The position numbers were made by a program, and so were the translations under genes. A stretch of DNA of 64,000 nt. It comes from Porpolomopsis calyptriformis. Taxonomy: Eukaryota > Basidiomycota > Agaricomycetes > Agaricales > Hygrophoraceae. The stretch lies in NCBI GenBank assembly GCA_951640195.1, contig OX621174.1, positions 620,001 to 684,000 on the forward strand. Direction: 5' to 3'. This document shows positions 54,395-64,000 of the stretch, piece after piece. The notes beneath the pieces are model-generated. The model did not search any database and was not told where the DNA came from. It worked only from the letters and a program-made list of their open reading frames with translations. Numbering within the stretch: the stretch's first letter is position 1; each line of letters opens with the position of its first letter.

Positions 54395-54762
54395 TGTCAC
54401 AGATACTTTTTTCATTTTTCTTTTAGTCATACTTGATTAGTCTTTGTTCTGTTTACCTTTCCACTTTACCACTATATATATAGAGACTAGTCACATGTAC
54501 CTTCTTTCCGACTCTTCACAAGTCACATTCCATTTCCGTTATTCTTCTTGTGACTCTTCACCAGTCACATTCCATATTCCACTTTGTAATCGTCCATACG
54601 ACTGACTCATGTCGACTCAGGTAGTTAGTATATAAAGCCTGACCTCTAGTCAGTAGGTTAAGTTCGATTCCTAGTTAGCTTCCTCACTCTTTAGTCGAAT
54701 TCCAATTCCTTGTCAGCCCCTCCAACGTGAGAAGTAAAACCTTTGACTACCGAATCATAACA
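54395..54762 (+). repeat. E2 5' LTR
   Basis: 368 bp, TGTCACAGATAC to CGAATCATAACA. Two copies of the TGACTCTTCAC/TCACATTC unit. Confidence 0.85.
54629..54670 (+). promoter_or_regulatory. E2 LTR core promoter and self-priming segment
   Basis: TATATAAAG at 54629-54637, then AAGTTCGATTC at 54660-54670, 31 bp from the TATA start. The segment pairs with the E primer-binding site. TGACTCAT lies upstream at about 54604. Confidence 0.6.
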
Positions 54763-54776
54763 AGAATTGAACTTCC
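54763..54776 (+). promoter_or_regulatory. E2 primer-binding site
   Basis: AGAATTGAACTTCC follows the LTR. It differs from the perfect complement GAATCGAACTT by one C-to-T change. Confidence 0.55.
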
Positions 54777-54955
54777 TTCTTGCGCAACAAACCACTCTCA
54801 CTCTGGATCCCACCGAAGACTTGACATGGTCAATCTTTTCATCTGCTGATTCAGATACCCCCTTTCAACCCATAGTATTCCAAACCCCTGCACAATCCAT
54901 CATCCCTCTTTCCCCCTCGTCATCATCGCTGACATCAATGTCTCAAACATCTCAA

Positions 54956-56377
54956 CAAGAGTATGAAGCCGATCAAACTGTTCCTGCACCCGGACCCAGT
55001 AATATTCCCGCCACCATCCAAGAAGAACAAGAAGAAGATGTTGTCCCATTTAACATGGAACAAGAGCTTAAAGACCTAAGAGCACAAATCGACCAGTTCT
55101 GTGGTTGGTACTATAATGAAGTCGACGTCAACGATGAGCTTCGAAAGGAGCTGAAAGCCCTCAAAGAAAGTTGACGAGAAGAATCAGAACCAACCACCCC
55201 TCCTCCCATACGATGACAATTTATACTTCGAGGACCTGGACTTTCCCCTGGGAATCCTTTCGTTTATGCCCCAAGAGGAACCCAATCTGTCCAACCCCCT
55301 CTCTGACCAACCTTTTCCACTCAACTTCAACCGCCTACTCAGACAACTATTCCCCCCATAACTCTAGCCCCCACTAAAATCAAAATTGCCAATCCAACTG
55401 AGTATGATGGCACTCCTGAGAAGCTCAAGGATTTCATTCACCAATGTCGCCTCAACTTTGCAATCAGAAATTACGATGACAAACAGAAAGTCGTCTATGT
55501 GCTCTCTTACCTTGGTAACGGCAACCCATGGGCTTGGGGACGACTGTTTACAGAGATGATTGAAGGAACAAGGAACTACGTGTGGAACTACGCAACATTT
55601 TTGGACGAATTTCGGGAGGCTTTCAGAAGGATCAATCCAGCGGCGAAGGCACGGATCGAGCTAGAGAAAGTAAAGATGACAGGAACAATCGAGGACTACA
55701 ACCTTCGGTTCATGCAACACACAACAAGAACTGAGTACAACGAGGCTGCCCTACTTCGGTTTTATAAACCCAGACTCCCCCAGCCAATCCGAATGCGGAT
55801 TTATTCAATGGACAACATGCCGTCAACTTTGCTAGACTAGATGGCGAAAGCGGCCCAATTCGAAGAACAGTACCAGGAACAACAAGCCAAACAAGCATTG
55901 TGGTCAAGTCGAGATCAGAAAGGAAAGAAGTCTGAAGCCAAATCGAATCCCCGAGGAAACCCTTCCCGCTCCACCACTACTACCTCATCCCCGATCAAAC
56001 AAGAATCAAGAGAAGCCTCCCTCAAGACAGCGAAACGAGACAACTCCTCCATCACCTGCTACAACTGTGGCAAAAAAGGACACTACACCAATGAATGTCG
56101 AAGCCCACGCGCTGAAGACGTTCTGGCACATCAAGAGACCTCAACTTCTACTTGAGGAAAAGGAGGAAATCGCGGTCGAGGCAAAGGACGAAATGTCTGA
56201 ATGATTAATCAGGTCGATACAGAAGAATCGGAAGCACACATAGAGGAAGTACCGGAGGACGATGAAAAAGAAAAAAGGATGGCAAAGGATGACTTGAAGG
56301 ATATGGGAATTGCGAATTGGGACAAGGAGAGATGGGCTGCGCTAGCTCGAGCGTTAAAAGAGCAAAAGGATTTTTAG
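54956..56377 (+). pseudogene. E2 Gag
   Basis: Collinear with E Gag. Frame from MSQTSQQEYE (earlier coding-like sequence reaches the LTR) through KIKIANPTEYDGTPEKL, VYVLSYLGNGNPWAWG and the knuckle CYNCGKKGHYTNEC to the frameshift site. Two TGA codons (after STST and after GRNV) occur at the same positions in E; another pair of TGA codons sits in adjacent but different Arg codons in E and E2. Otherwise a continuous frame. Confidence 0.75.
56371..56377 (+). other. Gag-pol -1 frameshift site, E2
   Basis: AAG GAT TTT TAG TCC. Gag stops at 56375-56377; the -1 frame reads GGA TTT TTA GTC into pol. Confidence 0.65.
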
Positions 56378-59179
56378 TCCGGCCAAGTGCTGAAAGCCCG
56401 AGCACTTTAGCTGTGTCCCATGTATGTGTACTATTACCTATGAAAGGTTTTCGTTTTCTTGGCACACTTGAACAGGGCAAAGGCGCTCTTGAATTTTATC
56501 TTTGGATCACGAGTGCTGACAATCTTCGACGAGTGGCTATCGTAGCACTCATTGACTCTGGCGCCTCAGGGAATTTTATTGACGAAGCATTCATTTGTCA
56601 AATGGAGATATCGACCTATCTGTTGGATGAGGTTATACCGGTACGAAACGCTGATGGTTCCGAGAACCGAGGAGGTCCCATCATGCATGATACAGACCTG
56701 TTTATTGAGGCACCAGACTTATCTTTTTGAGAACGAATCTGGTTGGAGGTCACCAACTTAGGAAGAAAACAACAGGTCATCCTCGGCTTCCCATGGCTCT
56801 TGCGACACAACCCCACCATCAATTGGACAAAAGGCACCTTAACCTTCGCGTCTGGTAACACGCTGTTCAGTAGTATGCGAGTCGGAGTGTTGCCCCCACA
56901 GGAAGAACTCTATGTCTTTGATTCGAGTCTGAAACATGACTCCTTTATTTGCTTGGTTGGAGTTGACCACTCCTAACCAGTTTCTATCAAGGAGGATATC
57001 AAATCCTTCATTCCCAGTCGTTATCACAATTTCTGGCATGTTTTCCATACCACAGAATTCGACAAACTCCCTCCTCGATGTCCCTTTGATCATGCGATCA
57101 ACCTCTACCCAAACACCAAGTTTCAAGTTGGAAAACTCTATCCCCTTTCTCCCTATGAACAGATAGAGCTCAACAAATTTATTGACGAAAATCTTTGGAC
57201 AGGTTGGATACATCCATTGAAGTCTCCACAAGCTGCTCCTTTCTTCTTTGCAAAAAAGGCCGAAGAGATCAACGCCAAAGGTCTCAGCACTGGTTTACGT
57301 CCTATTCAGGACTACCGCTATATCAATTCAAGAACCATTCCTGATCGCTACCCCCTTCCCCTTTTGTCGGAAATCCTCCAAGTGCCGAAGCTTGCCACTG
57401 CTTCTCTCTTTACTGTTATCGATATTCGATGGGGATTTAACAACATACGACTCAAGGAAGGCGACAAATGGAAAGCGGCTTTCATCACCAATCATGGACT
57501 CTTCGAACCAACCGTCATGTTCTTTGGACTACGGAATTCCCCAGCATCTTTTCAATGAATGATAGACATTCTTTTCAAACCCGTCTTGGACTCTGGCTGT
57601 GTTCACATTTACATCGACGATATTCTTATCATGGGTGACACCCCTGAGGAAATTCACCACTGGACTGACGAGACTCTCAAACTCATGGAAAAGAATCAAT
57701 TGTCTGCCAAACCTGTCAAATGCCAAATGGAGAAAACCTCTGTTACCTACCTAGGTACAATTATCAGCAAAGGTCAACTCACTATCAATCCGAAGAAGGT
57801 GGATGCCATCGTCAATTGGCCAACACCCCAAAAGCTATGAGACCTCCAATCTTTCCTTGGCACCACCAACTTTTGGCATCGTTACATCAAAAGTTTCTCC
57901 TCAGTCGTTCGTCCTCTTTGTGGCCTTTTGCGGAAAGACCAACCTTGGGATTGGTCTCCTTTGTGTCAAAAAGCCTTTGAACAACTCAAACACCTCATCA
58001 CTATAGCCCCTGTCCTTCTTACCCCTCGGCCAGACCTTCCTTATCTCTTGGAGACTGATGCCTCTGATTTCGGTATTGGCACGGTCTTGTCTCAGAAACA
58101 CGACAATGGTTGGCATCCTGTCAGCTTTTTCTTGAAGTCCCTGCTCCCTGCCGAGTACAACTATCCCACCCATGATCTGGAGATGCTTGCAATCATCACT
58201 TCCCTCAAGTATTGGTGCTATCTTTTAGAAGGCGCAAGGGATACTGTGTTGATAAAAACGGACAATTTGGTGCTCAAATATTTCATGCAGAACAGATCCC
58301 TCTCTAGACGACAAGCACAATAGATGGAATTTTTAGGCAGATTTGACTTCAAAATCGAGTACTCCCCTGGAGTCAAAAACAAAGCCGATGGACTCTCCCG
58401 CCGACCCAATCACCGTCGTACAGAAAAAGAAGAACTGGAAGGTCAAGCCCTCCTTCCTCCTGAACGTTTCATCAATGCTATCATTTCCATATCTGAACCC
58501 TCCTTCATGTCAAGACTTCATTTCCCCGACTTCAATCAGATCCCAGAGGACATTCGCATCAAATTGTCTGATCCCTCTTCCGGCTACTCCTTCACTGACG
58601 GAATTGTGAGAGATGCAGGAGATTGTATTGTCGTACCAGTGGATGTATCACTGCGCACAGAGATAATTCGATTGACCCACTCCCTACCCCATGGAGGCCA
58701 TCCCGGAATTGAGAAGACACATGAGCTTGTGTTGCAGAACTACACCTGGAGTAGTGCTGCCCCTGATATCCGTGTATTCGTAACATCCTGCCCAACCTGT
58801 CAACAAGTCAAGCTTTACCCTTCAAAGCCTACAGGTCTTCTGGAACCTATTCCCCCTTCGTCTCAACCTTGGGAAGAAATCAGCACTGATCTAATTGTGG
58901 AACTCCCCCAATCATCTGGCTACGATGCTGTCTTAGTTGTTGTCGATCGCTTTACCAAACATGCTCACTTTATTCCTATGACTTCGAACATTTCAGCAGA
59001 AGGAGTCACAAAACTCTTTAGGGACAATATATGGAAACACCATGGCTGGCCAAAGAAGATCATAACTGATCGAGGAACTCAATTCGCTTCCAAATTCCCA
59101 AAAGCACTCAACACTCATTTGGGAATCATCTCCGGTTTGTCTACCACCTATCACCCCCAAACTGATGGTCAAACGGAAT
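56372..59179 (+). pseudogene. E2 Pol, truncated in integrase
   Basis: One frame, -1 to gag, with few stops (TGG-to-TAG/TGA at the DWM, QRM and QWM equivalents). Protease LIDSGASGNFID intact; RT MFFGLRNSPASF and HIYIDDILIMGD intact; SFLGTTNFWHRYI; RNase H LLETDASDFGIGTV; integrase HPGIEKTHELVLQNY, CPTCQQ, TDLIVELP, TDRGTQFASKF. Cut at DGQTE by the F LTR, so it lacks the last catalytic Glu helix and the chromodomain. Confidence 0.85.
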
Positions 59180-59538
59180 TGTTAGATGGTAGTCTAGGGT
59201 TGATTGCAAGGTTTTACTTCAGGCTCTGGGTGTAGGGTTTTAAAGGGTTGGAAGACTACTGATTGGGGTGTTAATGAAAGAAACAGACTTATCCTAAGTC
59301 TATCTACTGCTAGCTTTATATACTAGCCAAGTATGAGTCATGCTAACTACGTGTGAGTCGTAACAACTATGGATGAGTCATGTAGATAAGGAGAGTGATG
59401 GTAGACTAAATATAGATATGGCTTGGTCACCTTCTATTACTAAGCAGAGCTTGGGTGGCTAAGCGGTTATTGATGTAAACTGTCTGATGTAAATAGAGAT
59501 AGACGAGCAAAGGAAAAAGAAAAAATATATCTCTGACA
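59180..59538 (-). repeat. F 3' LTR
   Basis: 359 bp, TGTTAGATGGTAG to CTCTGACA. Matches the solo LTR at 5329-5686. The preceding five bases, GGAAT, are the candidate target duplication. Confidence 0.82.
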
Positions 59539-59553
59539 TTCACCTCCACAAAA

Positions 59554-59575
59554 AGGAAATTTGTCCCGAATTTTG
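59554..59575. promoter_or_regulatory. Conserved inverted repeat beside the F polypurine tract
   Basis: GGAAATTTGTCCCGAATTTT, with the adjacent minus-strand purine tract TTTTGTGGAGGTGAA before the LTR. Confidence 0.5.
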
Positions 59576-59711
59576 AGAAGACCCTTTGAAGCGAAGGAAG
59601 GGTGTCAAGGGGAGGTGTAAAGGGATGGTAGAGGTGGGTAGAGGGGTGATGAGATGGGTGAGCAATGAAGAGGAGGGATAAGTGGATAGTTGTCGGCTCA
59701 AAGACTATCCA

Positions 59712-60510
59712 CTAGGTATACTTTTCCTCAACTCTCCAGTAGATATCACCTTCTCTAACCACACATCCAGAAGGGAGGCGTAAGGAATACTGTTCATTTG
59801 GGAACAGCATCCAGTCCCTAGGTTGCGCCATCATAAACTGGGGGTTGAAGCAGGTGTCCATCTGGGTCAAACCAGTGGTAACGGCCATCCAACTCCCGGG
59901 CACATCACAACCAAGTTTCAGCCAGCTCCCTACACATCACAGCATTCTCCTCCAGGTCAAGGATCCTTTCGTACTTGGCATCCATCATCGAGCGGTACCC
60001 GTTCCAGGCAGTATAGAGTCGGTCGGCAACGCGATGGATACGGTGCGAGATGGGGTCTTCGGGGATAGTGGGGGTGGTGACGTCGGATTCGTCCTGGTCC
60101 AGTATAACCATCAAAAGTTGGCACCCAACTTGGTACGCCTCCAGCCAATCTTCGAGTTGATTCTTCTTGTTGTCAAAGTCACTGTCCTTGTCGAACATGT
60201 ACCAGTGATGGTTGTAGTTGAGTTCGCATCGACGTGCTCCAGAGATAAAAGGGACATAGGTTTCGGGGCACCCAGATAGGTGCTCGACCTTGGCAAAGGG
60301 GAGCCCTCGGTAGTTACGATTTCGTCCTGGCTTGTCAATAGTATCGGTGCGTCGTCTCGGCTTCTTGAACCGTCAGGTAACCAAGATGCTGTCAGACGAG
60401 GAAGAGGAGGAAGAGGAGTCAGGGGGAAGGTTGGAGGTAGAAGCAGTGGGGTTCCCTCGGGGTGGACGCCTCCCAGTCGACTTGTGGGCATAAAGAACTT
60501 GGCGGGGCAT
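59712..60510 (-). pseudogene. ORF3 of element F (about 265 codons, one frameshift)
   Basis: Starts MPRQVLYAHKSTGRRPP 115 bp after the pol stop, in sense orientation. A Ser-rich stretch (PPDSSSSSSSDS) and basic RFKKPRRR precede a Trp/Tyr-rich domain (YNHHWYMFDKDSD, NQLEDWLEAYQVG, DRLYTAWNGYRSMMDAKYER). After a TGA (CGA-like) the frame continues ARELDGRYHWFDPDGHLLQ, and after a one-base frameshift ends PRDWMLFPNEQYSLRLPSG and YWRVEEKYT. The N-terminus resembles ORF3 of E and C/D. Unknown function; no membrane or enzyme motif. Confidence 0.5.
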
Positions 60511-60624
60511 TTCGTGCTTCTTTTGATGATTGTCGGGAAGGGGAAGTCCTTATAGTTGTTGGAGATTGAAAAGGAGAAAAAGAGATTTAACAATCATGAT
60601 GTCGGTAGTATTTGTGAAAGAGAG

Positions 60625-62603
60625 TTAAATCGCCACTTGAATAGACTTTTCATAATTCATTAAGACGTCTTTTGTGTGCTTGAGGCTCCATCGTGGTTCC
60701 CAGGTGGCTGCCTCTATCGGGTAGCCTTTCCACTTGATTAGGTATTGTCAGTTCCATTTTCCTAGGGTGTGATTGAGAATACGTTCCACTTCATACTCGG
60801 GCTCTCCTTCGATCACATCTGGAGGTGGTCAGAGATTGTCATCTTCTCCAATCGGGGGGTGGAGATCGAGATTCTCTTCTAGAGCCTTGAGTAGTGAAAC
60901 ATGAAACACGGGATGAATCCTCCATGACAGCAGTAGCTTTAGTCGGTAAGCCACAGGCGATACTTGTTTTAGGATTATACAAGGTCCAAGCCGGCAGACA
61001 TCCAGTTTCTTCGCGGGCCAGCCAGTTTTCAAATTCTTGGCATCAAGCCAGACCCTTTGTCCTTCGTAAAATGTGGGTTCCTTTTGACATTTTCGATCGG
61101 CATAGAGCTTCATTGAGTTAGCGGTCTTTTGGAGAGACTCTTCAGCATTCTCTCTAGCCCTAGTGAGCTGCACGTAAAACTCGTTGGCATCAGGATTTGA
61201 GGTTTGGGTTGGAACTGATAAGGGGGTGTGAGGGTGTCGGCCATATTCAAGCCAGAAGGGGGATTGGTGAGTGGAGGAATGTTCTCGGTTGTTATAAGCG
61301 AACTCCGCCGGAGCTAACCAATCTTTCCAATCGTCTTGCATGAAGTTAGTGTAGAGCCGTACGTACTGCTCTAACTCTTGATTGGTTCGTTCGGTTTGTC
61401 CGTCTGTTTGGGGGTGATAGGCGGTAGAAAGCCCAGAAGTGGTTCCTAGGAGTTCGTTCAATGACGTAGCAAATTTTGATGAGAATTGGGTTCCTCGATC
61501 GGTGATGATCTTCTCTGGCCATCCATGGTGCTTCCAGACATGTTCTTGAAACAGCGCAGCAGTTCCTTTAGCAGACAGGTTTCCAGTTGTTGGGATGAAG
61601 TGAGCCCGTTTGGTGAATCTGTCCACCACAACTAGAATAGCATCAAATCCTTTTGAATTAGGGAGTTCCACGATTAGATCAGCAGTGATCTGTTGCCACG
61701 GTTTAGTAGGAGGGGGTAACGGTTGGAGAAGTCCAGTGGGTTTCTGTGGATAAACCTTGGTCTGTTGACAAGCAAGGCAGGACTTCACGTAATTGGTGAT
61801 ATCTTGTGGGGCACCTTCCCATGTATAATTACGGAGGAGCAGTTCCTTCGTCTTCTCAATGCCGGGATGGCCACCAGTAGGTGTGTCGTGGGTCAATCGA
61901 ATAATTTCTGTGTGCAAAGATACATCCTTTGGCACAACTATACGATCTCCAGCATCGCGCACAATGCCATCTATGTGGGTGTATCCGGAAGAGGGATCTT
62001 CAATTTTGGCCATGATCTCGAGAGGTAGGGGGGAATGAAAACAAAGCTTGGATAAAAAGTTGGGGGACGATAAACTGATAATCGCATTGATGAAAAGCGC
62101 ATTGACAAAAAGTTCTTTTGGCAGAAGGACCTTGTCCTCCACCTCCTCATAAGACTCCGGGTAATGATCTGGACGTTTGGAGAGTCCATCAGCCTTATTC
62201 TTGATTCTAGGCTGGTAGCTGATTCTGAACCAAAAGCGAGCCAAAAATTCAGACCATCTAGCCTGGCGTCTGGAGAGCTGATGACTGGTCATGAAGTATT
62301 GGAGGGACTGGTTGTCAGTTTTGATCATAATGGGTTGCTGTGTCCCTTGCAGGAGGTATCTCCATTCATTCAAGGCAGATATGATGGCTAAAAGCTCTTG
62401 GTCATGGGTGGGGTAATTTCGTTCAGCTGGGAGGAGGGTCTTGGAGTAGAAACCAATGGGGTGCCAATCTTCTTCGTCATTCTCTTTCTGGGTTAAGACT
62501 GCACCCAGTGCAACACCAGAAGCATCTGTCTCCAGAAGGTAAGGAAGATTTGGCTTTGGGGTCCTCAAAACAGGAGCAGAGGTAAGCGCATTCTTGAGGG
62601 TAT
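60625..62603 (-). pseudogene. F Pol fragment: RNase H, integrase, chromodomain
   Basis: Open from the D3 junction to a TGA at about 60829, then continuing in frame to TAA at 60625. RNase H LLETDASGVALGAVL, YPTHDQELLAI; integrase zinc finger HPGIEKTKELLLRNY with CLACQQ; core ADLIVELP, TDRGTQFSSKF, TAYHPQTDGQTERTNQE (all catalytic residues visible); FHVSLLKAL; chromodomain YEVERILNHTLGKWN to YLIKWKGYPIEAATWEP. The first part of RNase H and all RT lie beyond D3. Confidence 0.85.
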
Positions 62604-63003
62604 TGTTATAAACCGGTTGTTCGGAACACATTTTACTTCGGGTGTTCTGTCCCAAGAGATATAAGAGATGGTTCCAAGTCCTTGTTATGAGTAGGCTAAC
62701 GAGGAATCAGACTTAAGGTCTGATACGTACAGAAGTACTCTTTATATACTGACTACTTATCTGTGTGAGTCAGTGCGACATAACATGCGGTAGAGATAAG
62801 GATGAGTCATCGTGATCGATGACGAATCATAAAGGGGTTGAAACATAACGGAAATGAAGTGTATCCGCATATAGGTAAAGTAAAGGGGAATCCCTGGGGA
62901 AGGTAATGGGGAATCCCGATAATAGATGGGGGGAATCCCAAGATAAGAGATAGGTTTGCATACGATAAGATAAAGAAAAAGAAAGAAAATTGCGACTGTG
63001 ACA
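62604..63003 (-). repeat. D3 3' LTR
   Basis: D-type LTR of 400 bp with three GGGGAATCCC-type motifs (two in D). Confidence 0.82.
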
Positions 63004-63021
63004 TACACCTCGGCTTTTAAG

Positions 63022-63040
63022 GAAATTCGTCCCGAATTTC
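63022..63040. promoter_or_regulatory. Perfect inverted repeat beside the D3 polypurine tract
   Basis: GAAATTCG-TCC-CGAATTTC, an 8-bp perfect stem with a 3-nt centre. It is the best preserved copy of the structure seen in C, D, E and F. Confidence 0.6.
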
Positions 63041-63044
63041 AAAC

Positions 63045-63779
63045 TTAGGCGGTGTCGGCCGTTTCGTCTTCCGAGGCCTGAGTCGGGATTTCCTCGGTGG
63101 CAGGGGCCTCGACAGCCACCGAGGGGGAAGCGGCGTGTTCGGCTTCCAGAGTCGCTTCAATGGGGGAGGGGGCTTGGACTGTCGCGACGTCGTCGTCGTT
63201 GTCGATTGGGTATTCGAGGTCGACATTGATGGGGTATTCCACCGATTTCCCGTACTCGATTAACGTCTCCATCGTCGCAAGATCGCGCTGGGTTCGGAGA
63301 AAGTCGTCTCTAGAAAGACGTTCGCTCCGATGACTTTCCTCTACGAGCTTGACAATGATGGCGCGGGTAGTAACGTCGTAGCAATTGACCCATGTCCGTT
63401 TCTTTTGACGTTGGAGCTCCCAAACTTTCAACTCACTTTGGTCCCAACGATTCTTCCAAAATAATGCGCTTTTCTCCGACGCTTTGAGCTCGGCTTGTAG
63501 AACTTCGCGTTCCTGACGAAGTTCGCGGTTCCAGTTACTGACGCTGTTACTGTGAACCGTGAGGCAGGAGATGGTGATGGCGGGGTCTTCGGGGGGAGGA
63601 GTCTGAACGGTGAAGAAATCTTCCGCGCGTGCGCGAGCTTGTCGACGTAGCTGTCGAGCAGAGGAAGCAGAGGTGGAGGGGCCAGGAGTGGGGGAGCGAA
63701 TGGCGGACGGGGGGATCTGTCCAGAACGTCTGATGGCGACTTGAGGGGAGGGGGATCATGTAGACCGTGTAGCGGGCAT
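63045..63779 (-). pseudogene. ORF3 of element D3 (244 codons, one TGA)
   Basis: Starts MPATRST and is open except for a TGA at codon 8, also present in D. It ends DTA at a TAA where D has CAA, two codons before the family stop. Domains as in D: SPTPGPSTSASSARQLRRQ, TPPPEDPAITI, helical LQAELKASEKSALFWKNRW, ELKVWELQRQKKRTWVNCYD, RAIIVKLVEES, then acidic PINVDLEYPIDNDDD and a Pro/Ala/Glu tail. This is the cleanest ORF3 in the window. No known domain recognised. Confidence 0.65.
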
Positions 63780-63951
63780 GGTAGAGTTGTTATGGTGTTT
63801 TTGGTTCAGTGGTCTGAGTCGTTGCCAAGATGAGGGGTGCGTAATTTGAATCTTGAAGGGAAGTGGAGACGTCCGGCAGTTTATAAGGAGTGGTTCTAAA
63901 AATAGAGGTCAATTCTTGGCAGATGAGATGATGACAAACGAATGAATAGAA

Positions 63952-64000
63952 TCAAGTCGCCGTTTGAATTGAGTCTTCGTACGTCTTCACAATTTCCTTG
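63952..64000 (-). pseudogene. D3 Pol C-terminal codons
   Basis: The final codons (DSIQTAT then TGA) of a D-type pol enter from the right edge. The rest is outside the window. Confidence 0.6.

Larger units (their letters stand above)
54395..59179 (+). mobile_element. E2: second E copy, plus strand, cut by F
   Basis: 5' LTR, Gag, frameshift site and Pol as far as the integrase core (YHPQTDGQTE) in plus orientation. It ends where the F LTR begins at 59180. The integrase C-terminus, chromodomain, ORF3 and 3' LTR are missing. Sequence is close to E. Confidence 0.85.
59180..62603 (-). mobile_element. F: 3' part of a younger chromodomain gypsy element
   Basis: Minus strand: RNase H, integrase and chromodomain, ORF3, inverted repeat, 3' LTR (59180-59538). 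It is inserted into E2 and cut by D3 at 62604 within RNase H. The 5' half is outside the window. Nearly 590 codons of pol are uninterrupted, making this the best preserved gypsy coding region here after G. Confidence 0.82.
62604..64000 (-). mobile_element. D3: D-family element inserted in F, truncated by the window end
   Basis: 3' LTR (62604-63003), inverted repeat, ORF3 and the last codons of pol on the minus strand. The five bases before the LTR, GGTAT, are the candidate target duplication. CpG content is visibly higher than in D or D2, so it looks younger. Confidence 0.8.

Noticed and set aside
54767..55174. E2 Gag start at a TTG codon
   Set aside because: Eukaryotic initiation at TTG is unlikely; the first in-frame ATG or an upstream lost ATG is preferred, though the upstream sequence looks coding.

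Overview
This window looks like fungal chromosomal DNA, most consistent with an Agaricomycete basidiomycete. The evidence is stacked chromodomain Ty3/gypsy and Ty1/copia elements, very short GT-AG introns (34-47 nt) with a CTAAT-type branch site, and basidiomycete-style cysteine-cluster proteins. I found no host gene, rRNA, tRNA or CRISPR. Nearly all 64 kb is nested, mutated transposable elements, as expected for heterochromatin or a centromere-like block.

Layout: 1-1643, 5' part of a copia element (A, minus). 1644-2094, fragment of an undetermined family (H). From 2095, a degenerate gypsy element (gypsy-1, plus) is split by a large non-autonomous LTR element (B1, 3105-13006, TSD CTTTC). B1 holds a solo LTR of family F, an H fragment with a spliced cysteine-cluster gene remnant, and a complete copia element (J, 6992-11244). 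The gypsy-1 3' LTR is split by element C (15019-18824). A truncated G-family element (G', to 27179) is split by element E (20202-26934). 27180-33255 is AT-rich relic DNA with a solo LTR, a 60-bp hairpin tandem repeat and a complete Tc1-like transposon (31119-32359). D is 33256-40067. B2 (40658-49988) is split by G (41070-47517). Next come a truncated D copy (D2), an H fragment, pieces of F and C LTRs, E2 (54395-59179), the 3' half of F (59180-62603), and D3 inserted into F and running off the window.

Shared logic of the gypsy families: (1) in five of five gag-pol pairs, gag stops on a 5-nt homopolymer and pol continues in the -1 frame; (2) the sequence after the 5' LTR is complementary, over 11 nt, to an LTR segment 31-35 bp downstream of a TATA box, with compensating differences between families, which indicates Tf1-type self-priming; (3) families C, D, E and F carry an extra sense ORF (ORF3, about 190-265 aa) between pol and the 3' LTR; (4) family G instead carries an antisense, intron-containing gene with its own TATA box, encoding a coiled-coil plus seven-cysteine protein. 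Decay is almost entirely by transitions (CGA to TGA, TGG to TAG/TGA) with almost no indels, pointing to RIP-like mutation or methyl-cytosine deamination.

Element boundaries, target-site duplications and reading frames were read directly from the sequence. Family names (A, B, C and so on) are local labels. Protein family assignments rest on motif recognition without database searches.
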